From contig DNOQ01000488.1 in NCBI GenBank assembly GCA_003501665.1, positions 1 through 5,906 on the forward strand: a stretch of 5,906 bases of DNA, read 5' to 3'. Every line of letters starts with the position of its first letter. The first letter of the stretch is position 1. A program made the position numbers and the translations under genes. The DNA is from Bacteroidales bacterium. GTDB lineage: Bacteria; Bacteroidota; Bacteroidia; Bacteroidales; VadinHA17. Shown one piece after another: positions 1 through 5,906 of the stretch. The notes under the pieces were generated by a model, which did no database searches, was not told the origin of the DNA, and worked only from the letters and a program-made list of their open reading frames with translations.

Positions 1-42
1 TTACCTTAAGTTAGCACCATTACCCTGAAAGGGGGGGGTAAT
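1..42 (-). repeat. Short inverted repeat with G8 tract downstream of ispF
   Basis: The short stretch after the ispF stop contains the arms ATTACCC (19-25) and GGGTAAT (36-42), a perfect 7-bp inverted repeat with a 10-nt loop. An alternative stem, CCCT(GAA)AGGG at 23-33, uses part of the same bases. The right arm is the end of an eight-G run (31-38), which reads as C8 on the ispF coding strand. No T-rich tract follows on the minus strand, so it does not look like a standard intrinsic terminator. It could be a weak 3' hairpin or chance. The next gene in this direction, if there is one, starts outside the window. Confidence 0.3.
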
Positions 43-531
43 TCATCGTTTTCCCTGATGCTTCAGTAGCACTGAAGCCATCGCTACAATTCCTTCCCCG
101 CGGCCGACAAATCCCATTTTTTCGGTTGTTGTTGCTTTTACCGATACATCTTCGGGACTTATTCGGAGGATTGAGGAAATGACCGATCTCATTTCAGGGA
201 TGAATGGTGCGATCTTCGGGTTTTCAAGGCAAACGGTAGAATCGACATTTACAACTGAGAATCCTTTCTTACTTATTATTTCACGGGTTTTTTCCAGTAA
301 TAATTTACTGTCGATGTTTCTGAATTCCTCACTGGTATCAGGGAAATGATGTCCTATATCGCCTGATGCTGATGCACCGAGTATTGCGTCGCAAATTGAA
401 TGAATCAGCACATCACCGTCGGAATGTGCTATACATCCTTTATCGGAAGGTATCTGAATACCACCGAGCCATAGTTTCAGGCCTTTTCCGAGGCGGTGGA
501 AATCGATGCCCTGACCTGTCCGGAAGTTCAT
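43..531 (-). CDS. ispF: 2-C-methyl-D-erythritol 2,4-cyclodiphosphate synthase (IspF)
   Basis: This is a cytoplasmic enzyme of the MEP (non-mevalonate) isoprenoid pathway. It converts CDP-methylerythritol 2-phosphate to 2-C-methyl-D-erythritol 2,4-cyclodiphosphate with release of CMP, and the family works as a homotrimer with a divalent metal. At 162 aa the protein has the usual full length. The N-terminal G-x-D-x-H motif supplies metal ligands D10 and H12. AHSDGDV (35-41) leads into the third ligand, H44. GDIGHHFPDT (57-66) and the nucleotide-binding stretch KATTTEKMGF-x-GRGEG (132-147) are both intact. The start is fixed by a 4-bp ATGA overlap with the stop of porV, which suggests translational coupling and co-transcription. 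There is no Shine-Dalgarno sequence, as is usual in Bacteroidota. It appears fully functional, and no bifunctional IspD fusion is present. Confidence 0.97.
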   Translation of the reverse strand: MNFRTGQGIDFHRLGKGLKLWLGGIQIPSDKGCIAHSDGDVLIHSICDAILGASASGDIGHHFPDTSEEFRNIDSKLLLEKTREIISKKGFSVVNVDSTVCLENPKIAPFIPEMRSVISSILRISPEDVSVKATTTEKMGFVGRGEGIVAMASVLLKHQGKR

Positions 532-1718
532 ATCTGAGTGCTGCCGGCTTTTCTCAGGGAACTGATATCGAATGCCAGTGAAAAACGTAAAGTTCTTGCC
601 AGAGGATGGTTCTGGACTGTTGGCATAAGATAGGAGAAATCAACCGTAAATCCACTAAGTCTGAATCCTGCACCTGCTGTAAAATATTTCCTGTTTCCCT
701 TGGTCTCATGTTCATGGAAATATCCTGCCCTTATTGCAAACTGGTCGTTGTACCAGTATTCAGTTCCTACCGATAAGGTAAATTCACGAAGTTCTTCCTT
801 AAATCCATCCGGAGCATCGTAGAATGACTGGAATATTGCAACCGGTACGGAAACATTCGGGTCTTTACCGGCAATAATACTGTCGGGTGTGCTGATGGCA
901 TAGTATGGGGGTGTTGGGACAAGCAGTTTGTTTACATCGGCCGTGAAGGTGATTTTGTTATATAGGTCAAGGTCAATTGTAAGTGCAGTTCCCAGTCGCA
1001 TGTTCATCGGTATAAAGTCGGATGTCTGGGCATCGGAATAACTCATTTTTGAACCTATATTTGATAAATTCAGTCCGAATGCAAGTTCGCTGTCCCTGGT
1101 AAAAAGGGTTATGTCTGAATGGTGGTACAATGATATATCGGCAGCCACGGATATTCCCGGTTTTGTTGCCACTCCTCCTGAATATGATCCTCCTGTAAGG
1201 TTTGAATATATCATCCGGAATGCAATGCCGCCAGATAAATTGTCAGTGAATAATCTTGAATATGCCAGGTCGAACGACCATTCATTCGGAGTGAATGTTC
1301 TTTCGAGGTTGCCGTATATATCTGTGAAATCTACATCACCCAGAGATGAATAAAGAAGGCTTCCGCTGAGTACCTGTTTTGTGTCGATCCTGTAGTATCC
1401 CGAGAGGTAGGCAATGTTAATATCCGGTACCAGGTTCCTGAGCCATGGTGAATAGGAGATACCGACCCCCCCTTTTCCGTCGATAAAGGCTATTTTAGCA
1501 GGATTCCAGTGCATGCTGTAAACATCGGGAGATGTTGCAACGCCGGCATCACCCATTGCTCCGGCCCTGGAGTCGGGAGCGATCGTAAGGAAGGGTACAA
1601 CTGTCTGGATCGCGTTCAGTTCGCCGCTATCCTGGCTAAAGATTCCGATATTGCCTGAAAGGGCAATGGTTATCAGGATCACTCCAATTAGTCTGTTTTT
1701 CATACCGATACGTATCAT
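528..1718 (-). CDS. porV: Type IX secretion outer-membrane shuttle protein PorV (LptO)
   Basis: PorV is an outer-membrane beta-barrel related to FadL-type barrels. In the T9SS it binds the C-terminal domain of secreted cargo at the translocon and carries it to the attachment complex containing PorU. The protein is 396 aa. Residues 6-28 form a signal peptide (Lys/Arg, then a hydrophobic core), with probable cleavage at IFS/Q29. The family signature PDSRAGAMGDAGVATSPD (48-65) is followed by HWNPAK (70-75). Many alternating, aromatic-rich strands follow, and the NHPLARTLRFSL block (370-381) lies near the C-terminus. M1 (1718) is taken as the start, but M6 (1703) gives an equally good or better signal peptide, and neither has a Shine-Dalgarno sequence. 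It lies 53 bp after porU and overlaps ispF by 4 bp. A G7 run at 1466-1472 falls in codons 82-85. The related PorQ is possible from fold alone, but the signature and the porU neighbour favour PorV. Confidence 0.94.
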   Translation of the reverse strand: MIRIGMKNRLIGVILITIALSGNIGIFSQDSGELNAIQTVVPFLTIAPDSRAGAMGDAGVATSPDVYSMHWNPAKIAFIDGKGGVGISYSPWLRNLVPDINIAYLSGYYRIDTKQVLSGSLLYSSLGDVDFTDIYGNLERTFTPNEWSFDLAYSRLFTDNLSGGIAFRMIYSNLTGGSYSGGVATKPGISVAADISLYHHSDITLFTRDSELAFGLNLSNIGSKMSYSDAQTSDFIPMNMRLGTALTIDLDLYNKITFTADVNKLLVPTPPYYAISTPDSIIAGKDPNVSVPVAIFQSFYDAPDGFKEELREFTLSVGTEYWYNDQFAIRAGYFHEHETKGNRKYFTAGAGFRLSGFTVDFSYLMPTVQNHPLARTLRFSLAFDISSLRKAGSTQI

Positions 1719-1771
1719 TCAAGAAAAGTGTAAATATAAAACTAATTTTTTTCTGAGTTATTATCTGTTTA

Positions 1772-4700
1772 TCATAAAATGATTATTCTGCCTGTACCCT
1801 GAGCTTCTTCACCACGGCTGGTTCTGACGGTAACCGAGTAAATATAAATTCCTCTTCCGACCCTTCTGCCTTCTTCAGTGTTCCCATCCCATCTCACCGG
1901 AGGCAGCCTGTAACCGGTGGAGTATGCCTCTTCCCTGATTATCCTGATTATCCTTCCGCTCATATCGAGGATAGATACCGTTATTTCAAGAGCCTCGTCA
2001 GGTCTGTTGTGTTCCGCACTGATCTTTGTATCGCTTATTGCAGGATTGGGATAATTGATTATATCATTCAGGACAAATTTTCCTTCAGGCATGACCACGA
2101 ACCGGATGGTTTCCTGTGAAGAGTTATTGAAATTATCCCACGCTTTTAAAGTGAGAGTATGCATTCCTTCGGGAATATCTGAAAGATTATAAGTCACTTT
2201 TCCTCTCACATAACTGTCAAAATCACTTTCAAAATAATTATTAAGGATAAATGATGTTTTGGGATCGTTATCGAGATATGCTATAAGGTCATGTCCTATA
2301 CCTGCCCCCGTGGTGTTAATTCCTCCTTCATCCTCTATAATAGCCAGTATTCTCGGATTCGGACAGGTAATACCGCCGTTCCTGAAAAGCGTGTCGTTCA
2401 TGAACAGGCGTATAAATGGACCTTCTGTATCTGTGCCTGTACTGCTGGTGAATCCTCCGATAATAACGTCAGAATAATAGCCGTTCATATCGCGGCTGTT
2501 ATCGCTGGCATAATAGCTTATCTTCCCCGGTCCGTATGAATAGTTGATATCGCGCGGGACCATAAATGTAAAGTTGAACCTGCCGTCGGAAGCTTTGGTC
2601 TTTCCGCTGAAGAGTATATTATTCCTCAGGTCGAAACTCATTGATATTCCTCCGTCGTTGGCAAGGGTCTTTACGGAAACTGTCTTATCATAAACTACAG
2701 ATGATACAGTTCCGTTGAAGTCACTCATTAATGATCCGTTACGTTCTTCAATGTGGCCTGAAATGGTTACTGTGGAAAGTGCTTTCAGGGTATCGGTACC
2801 GTTATTTACATGAATATGGTTGATTGAATCAGTGATCACTTTTCCGTGCCAGGGATATGCAAGAACGAGTGCCGGATCGCCCAGAAGCGAAAAGTTCCTT
2901 TTATTGGGGCCGCTGCCGGAATTATTCTTTGCTATTCTGATAATATCACCAAGTGCCAGGGGAGATCCGGATTCATCTGTGTCAAATGTTGCCCCGTAAA
3001 TATTCCTGTTAAGGTAATAATTGGGTGCAGAATAGACGACACGGGTAGTTGACATAAGTGCAATTCCGCCTCCGTCCGGGTTCAGAAGAACCATTTCACC
3101 TGCCGATGTTCTGGGTGTCATTACCCTTGTGATCATATTCATATCAGCATCGTCGAACCTGCTGAATTCACATGTCGCAGTAATGAAAAGTGGAAGCCTG
3201 CTACCGTTCTTCCAGGCATTGATATCTTCGGTCCTGACCACTCTTTCATGTGCAAGGCCGTTCTCATTTCCATGACCGACATAGTTGAAAATCAGACATC
3301 CCGAATTTATACGGTTATTGATCGCTATTGTTGCATCGGGATAAGACTGGCCGTTGACGGAAGTCACCTGACGGAATGCATCAAGATAGATCTTATCAGT
3401 ATTATATTCCGGAACACTATCCTGTAACAGTAATGACAGTCCTTCAGCATCGGCTATATGTGCGTTTCCATCCTCGTCATCGGCAACGATACAGATCGCA
3501 TTCTTCCAGTCACCTTTATTTGAAGGATTCATGTATTTTATTATCTTATTCACCACAATACGGGCCTGTGTCGTATCAGAAACAGGGAGACGGCCTATTC
3601 CGATATCCTCAGTTCCTTCGCCTTCACCCTCGCCATCCTCGAGTAAACCATAGAAGTCATCCGATGTAAATGAAGATACAATAACATTCGAGTTCTGAGA
3701 CTGATATGTGGGTATAAAATTGGGATTGAGAGGAGGCTGGATTTTGTTCTGATATGATCCGTCACCGAACAGAAGAAGGTATTTCAGCGGATTTCCGGTT
3801 CCTTCCTGCTTAAGGTATTTCATCCTGAGGAAATTTCTGATGGCTGCTATATCTGGTATGCCCCCGGAGAATTCATTGTAGATCTGTTGTGGTGTAACTA
3901 TTTGTGATATTAATCCGCTGTTCTCAAAATGAAAAGCAGCCAGTTTTTCTGCATAACTGATGAAAAGCGGATGAGTAACTATAACCATACCGGCAGGTTC
4001 CGAACCATGCAGATCCTGATTAGCTATTGTACCCGACCTGAAAATAGGCTGAATGGTGCCGGTCTCCGCGAAGAGTACAAATTTCCTCAGTGTGTCGGTG
4101 TATGCCGTAAATTTAATATTTTCCCCGTTTCTTGACCATTTTATATTCTTTGGGTTTACAGGGTCTGTGATATCCCAGATAACAGGATTCCTGTCGGGGC
4201 TCTTTATGGTGAATTCTGTCAGGTTTCCGGGCCCGACAATCCCTGAATCAAATAAATACCCGGTATTTCCGCTGAAGGAATTCAGTTTTCTGGCATGAAG
4301 CCTGACAAAATCGAGCCATCCTTTTGCTCCTGCATCACCAGGGTTTTTAAATCCGATTTTGTAAACCGGACCGGTCGAAAGCGGCATTATGGTACCGGAT
4401 GAATCACTGATCTGTGCATAGGTGCCTGTATAGTTGAACATATTTACATCAGGAACCTTTATGGTTTTATGAAGAGTTGATCCTTCATAAAAATAGAAGT
4501 CAGAAACAGACGGTGCTCTTGCAAGTACTCTTATCCTGTATTTTACAGGCTCTCCTGGTTTGAGACCGGTGAATCCGGGATTGATATCTGTTTCCTTCAA
4601 TGAAGAAACAGGCTGGTACCATTCCCTGCCTGATTTGATGATATTCTCACTTTCCACTTCATGATTGAACAGAACATCCGATTCTGAAGAAAAATGATCT

Positions 4701-5197
4701 GGTTCACCCGAAGGTGTAACGGCATCAGTTACTTTTTTTGCAGGGATATTACCCGATGTGATGAAATAGAATGCCGTATCGGAATAATGATGTCGCAGGA
4801 AATCATATTCACCTTTCACTTTGTTAAAAATCCATCTGCCTGTTGCCTGTCCGTAGAAGAGCAGGTAATCCCCTTCATTAAAGATACCGTCGCTTCCTGT
4901 TACCAGTGACACGGATATTTCTTCCAGATCATCAGGAGAAGGGTTGCTTGTATAAAATGACAACTGCCCGGCATTATTCGCAAATATTCTCGGATTTGAG
5001 GGATTAAGCAGCCCTGCCTGTTTAAGCTTTGAATAATCGATACGGTATATACCGTCCTCAAGAATTGCTATTTTAAACCACTGCCCGGAGGAGAGTACGG
5101 ATGATGAAGAATAGTTATATTTGGCACTTTGCGAACACAGAATGCCGGGCATAAAAATGAATATAAGTATTATTTTATGTAACAATCTGATCATCAT
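1772..5197 (-). CDS. porU: Type IX secretion sortase PorU (C25-family cysteine peptidase)
   Basis: PorU is the T9SS sortase-like peptidase. At the cell surface it cleaves the C-terminal domain from cargo brought by PorV and attaches the cargo to anionic LPS. I start it at ATG 5197 (1141 aa); ATG 5194 is as likely, while the frame's upstream TTG at 5206 is not needed. Residues 1-22 form a signal peptide with probable cleavage before Q23. A long beta-rich N-terminal region runs to about residue 400. The gingipain-type C25 domain (about 400-780) shows LLLFGDGSY (474-482), SDDFYG (512-517), IGRLPVS, catalytic His642 in YVGHG, catalytic Cys676 in TATCEF, DGGGIALMSTTR (708-719) and LLGDPAL (771-777). 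Beta-sandwich segments follow. The protein ends in its own CTD-like, FlgD-Ig-type domain (about 1044-1141) with YPNP, DMSGR, WDG and GIYIYSV. The length is close to that of Porphyromonas PorU. It is probably the first gene of a porU-porV-ispF unit. Confidence 0.95.
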   Translation of the reverse strand: MMIRLLHKIILIFIFMPGILCSQSAKYNYSSSSVLSSGQWFKIAILEDGIYRIDYSKLKQAGLLNPSNPRIFANNAGQLSFYTSNPSPDDLEEISVSLVTGSDGIFNEGDYLLFYGQATGRWIFNKVKGEYDFLRHHYSDTAFYFITSGNIPAKKVTDAVTPSGEPDHFSSESDVLFNHEVESENIIKSGREWYQPVSSLKETDINPGFTGLKPGEPVKYRIRVLARAPSVSDFYFYEGSTLHKTIKVPDVNMFNYTGTYAQISDSSGTIMPLSTGPVYKIGFKNPGDAGAKGWLDFVRLHARKLNSFSGNTGYLFDSGIVGPGNLTEFTIKSPDRNPVIWDITDPVNPKNIKWSRNGENIKFTAYTDTLRKFVLFAETGTIQPIFRSGTIANQDLHGSEPAGMVIVTHPLFISYAEKLAAFHFENSGLISQIVTPQQIYNEFSGGIPDIAAIRNFLRMKYLKQEGTGNPLKYLLLFGDGSYQNKIQPPLNPNFIPTYQSQNSNVIVSSFTSDDFYGLLEDGEGEGEGTEDIGIGRLPVSDTTQARIVVNKIIKYMNPSNKGDWKNAICIVADDEDGNAHIADAEGLSLLLQDSVPEYNTDKIYLDAFRQVTSVNGQSYPDATIAINNRINSGCLIFNYVGHGNENGLAHERVVRTEDINAWKNGSRLPLFITATCEFSRFDDADMNMITRVMTPRTSAGEMVLLNPDGGGIALMSTTRVVYSAPNYYLNRNIYGATFDTDESGSPLALGDIIRIAKNNSGSGPNKRNFSLLGDPALVLAYPWHGKVITDSINHIHVNNGTDTLKALSTVTISGHIEERNGSLMSDFNGTVSSVVYDKTVSVKTLANDGGISMSFDLRNNILFSGKTKASDGRFNFTFMVPRDINYSYGPGKISYYASDNSRDMNGYYSDVIIGGFTSSTGTDTEGPFIRLFMNDTLFRNGGITCPNPRILAIIEDEGGINTTGAGIGHDLIAYLDNDPKTSFILNNYFESDFDSYVRGKVTYNLSDIPEGMHTLTLKAWDNFNNSSQETIRFVVMPEGKFVLNDIINYPNPAISDTKISAEHNRPDEALEITVSILDMSGRIIRIIREEAYSTGYRLPPVRWDGNTEEGRRVGRGIYIYSVTVRTSRGEEAQGTGRIIIL
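3614..3634 (-). repeat. Gly-Glu codon repeat within porU
   Basis: Seven consecutive codons encode GEGEGEG (residues 522-528 of PorU), directly after LLED and before TEDIGIGRLP. The Gly codons use different third bases, so the DNA is an imperfect hexamer repeat rather than a clean microsatellite. It lies inside the C25 domain, between two conserved motifs, where an acidic surface loop is expected. Confidence 0.6.
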
Positions 5198-5233
5198 TAC
5201 GTACAAAGACAGAAATTTGTTATGTTCTTTGAC

Positions 5234-5241
5234 TTAATTTG
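5234..5241 (+). promoter_or_regulatory. Weak candidate -7 box for the porP-like gene
   Basis: TTAATTTG differs from the Bacteroidota consensus TAnnTTTG at one position and lies about 70 bases before the ATG at 5310. A TTTG that could serve as the -33 element is at 5216-5219, but its 14-nt spacer is too short. It is the best match on this strand in the gap and nothing more. Confidence 0.2.
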
Positions 5242-5256
5242 TTTAATGTCACCAGG

Positions 5257-5264
5257 CAAAATTA
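5257..5264 (-). promoter_or_regulatory. Candidate -7 box of the porU promoter
   Basis: On the minus strand this reads TAATTTTG, an exact match to the Bacteroidota primary-sigma -7 consensus TAnnTTTG. It lies about 60 bases before the porU ATG at 5197, which would give a leader of roughly 50 nt. The -33 side is weak: the nearest candidate is TTTC (complement of 5281-5284), with a 16-nt spacer that is shorter than the usual 19 or more. In AT-rich DNA an 8-mer with two free positions can easily occur by chance. Confidence 0.35.
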
Positions 5265-5309
5265 AAATAATAACGATTTTGAAACGTTGATATTGCAGCA
5301 CGCAAAATT

Positions 5310-5906
5310 ATGATAAAACAACTCAGAGGGATTATAATTCTGATTTTTATCATTTCAGGAATTATCAACGGGCAGTATCCTGATCCTGGTCCTGATTATC
5401 AGATGATTATGCTGAATAATCCCGGACTCACCGGTACTGAGGGTGATGGATTTATAAGATTGTCGTACAAGAATTATTATCCCGGTCAGGGTTATAACCT
5501 TTATTCGGGATGTATTTCATACGACGGTTATTTACCTTCACTTCACGGCGGAGCGGGTTTTTTTATCTCGAACGATTATATGGGGGGTATAATCAATGAT
5601 ATTCATGGTGGATTTTCCTATGCATATTATTTACAGGCAGGGAAGAAGTTGTTTATCAGTGCGGGTCTGTCGGCTTCATTGTATCACAGAGGATATAATT
5701 TCAGCGGATCAGTATTGCCTGATCAGATCGGTCCTCTGGGAGGTGTTACTTTTCCATCGGGTGAAATGCCGGCTTCGGAGGGTAAAAATGTACTTGACCT
5801 GGGGACAGGTTTCCTCTTTATGACGGAAAGGTTGTTCTGGGGGATCGCGGTCAGCCATCTTACGGAGCCTGATATTGACTATTCGGATGGCGGAGGAGGT
5901 AAGCTG
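5310..5906 (+). CDS. PorP/SprF-family type IX secretion outer-membrane protein, 5' part
   Basis: The reading frame opens at ATG 5310 and runs to the window edge without a stop (199 residues seen; the family is usually about 300 or more). Residues 1-21 form a signal peptide: Lys/Arg, an Ile-rich core, and probable cleavage at NG/Q22. The rest alternates short aromatic and Gly-rich strands of an outer-membrane barrel. The block LDLGTGFLFMTERLFWGIAV (162-181), followed by SHLTEPD (182-188), is the most telling family feature. GGAGFFISND (80-89) and LFISAGLSASLYHRGYNF (114-131) also fit. PorP (Porphyromonas) is a T9SS component, and SprF (Flavobacterium) is needed to export the adhesin SprB. Genomes often carry several paralogs, so the exact role cannot be assigned and no symbol is given. 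The mature N-terminus is unusual: the common NPA-Y-AG motif reads NPGLTG (37-42). It is transcribed away from porU; its downstream partners are outside the window. Confidence 0.85.
   Translation, partial: MIKQLRGIIILIFIISGIINGQYPDPGPDYQMIMLNNPGLTGTEGDGFIRLSYKNYYPGQGYNLYSGCISYDGYLPSLHGGAGFFISNDYMGGIINDIHGGFSYAYYLQAGKKLFISAGLSASLYHRGYNFSGSVLPDQIGPLGGVTFPSGEMPASEGKNVLDLGTGFLFMTERLFWGIAVSHLTEPDIDYSDGGGGKL

Larger units (their letters stand above)
5198..5309. promoter_or_regulatory. Divergent intergenic region, porU / porP-like
   Basis: This 112-bp, AT-rich region separates the start codons of two divergently transcribed T9SS genes, so it should hold both promoters. The nonamer GCAAAATTA occurs at 5256-5264 and again at 5302-5310, where its last base is the A of the porP-like ATG. 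No Shine-Dalgarno sequence is visible for either gene. No strong hairpin or operator palindrome is evident, although an imperfect dyad (GAC-TTAA / TTAA-T-GTC) can be drawn at 5231-5250. Confidence 0.6.

Noticed and set aside
366..581. Plus-strand open frames lying over ispF, porV and porU (for example 366-581, 1111-1353, 2291-2539, 3376-3669, 4053-4298)
   Set aside because: All lie opposite well-supported genes, have no recognisable domains or family-like composition, and have no promoter or start context. They are antisense shadows.
1719..1771. Possible terminator or separate promoter between porU and porV
   Set aside because: The minus strand shows an A-rich rather than T-rich run and only a very weak stem. 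A TAGTTTTA (complement of 1737-1744) is one base from the -7 consensus but has no -33 partner.
5231..5250. Imperfect dyad in the divergent gap as an operator or leader hairpin
   Set aside because: The stem is three plus four pairs with a bulge, mostly A-T, and is within chance expectation for this composition.
5556..5587. T7 and G6 runs in the PorP-like gene as phase-variation tracts
   Set aside because: They are too short to be convincing and are explained by Phe-Phe and Gly-Gly codons typical of the barrel.
5596..5823. A 75-codon plus-strand open frame inside the PorP-like gene
   Set aside because: It is out of frame with the PorP/SprF reading frame, which is continuous and family-like through the whole stretch.
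1..5906. An undescribed defence, mobile or biosynthetic system
   Set aside because: All coding space is accounted for by porU, porV, ispF and a PorP/SprF-family gene. No transposase, integrase, long terminal repeats, CRISPR-like repeats, RNA genes or composition shift was seen.

Overview
The window looks like chromosomal DNA from a member of the Bacteroidota. Three of its four genes belong to the type IX secretion system (T9SS), which is confined to that phylum. The genes lack Shine-Dalgarno sequences, and the secretory signal peptides appear to end just before a Gln, both common in the phylum. Composition is moderate and even, with no sign of mobile DNA, RNA genes or CRISPR.

Layout: three genes lie on the minus strand in the order porU (1772-5197), porV (528-1718), ispF (43-531). 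porU encodes the C25-family peptidase/sortase of the T9SS. porV encodes the outer-membrane beta-barrel that shuttles cargo to PorU. ispF encodes the MEP-pathway enzyme MECDP synthase. A 53-bp gap without a clear terminator separates porU from porV. porV and ispF overlap by 4 bp (ATGA), so they are probably translationally coupled, and all three may form one transcript. On the plus strand, divergent from porU across 112 bp, is the 5' part of a PorP/SprF-family outer-membrane protein gene (5310 to beyond 5906). The 42 bp after ispF hold only a small inverted repeat containing a G8 tract.

How the genes work together: T9SS substrates carry a C-terminal domain (CTD). After crossing the outer membrane they are bound by PorV and delivered to PorU, which removes the CTD and joins the protein to a surface glycolipid. 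PorP/SprF-family proteins belong to the same machinery or serve particular substrates. IspF is metabolic, and its place behind porV is probably inherited gene order rather than a functional link.

This is an ordinary, well-understood locus and I find no undescribed system in it. The points worth a second look are small: the divergent promoter region with a repeated nonamer, the unusual N-terminus of the PorP-like protein, two poly-G tracts, and the start-codon choice for porU.
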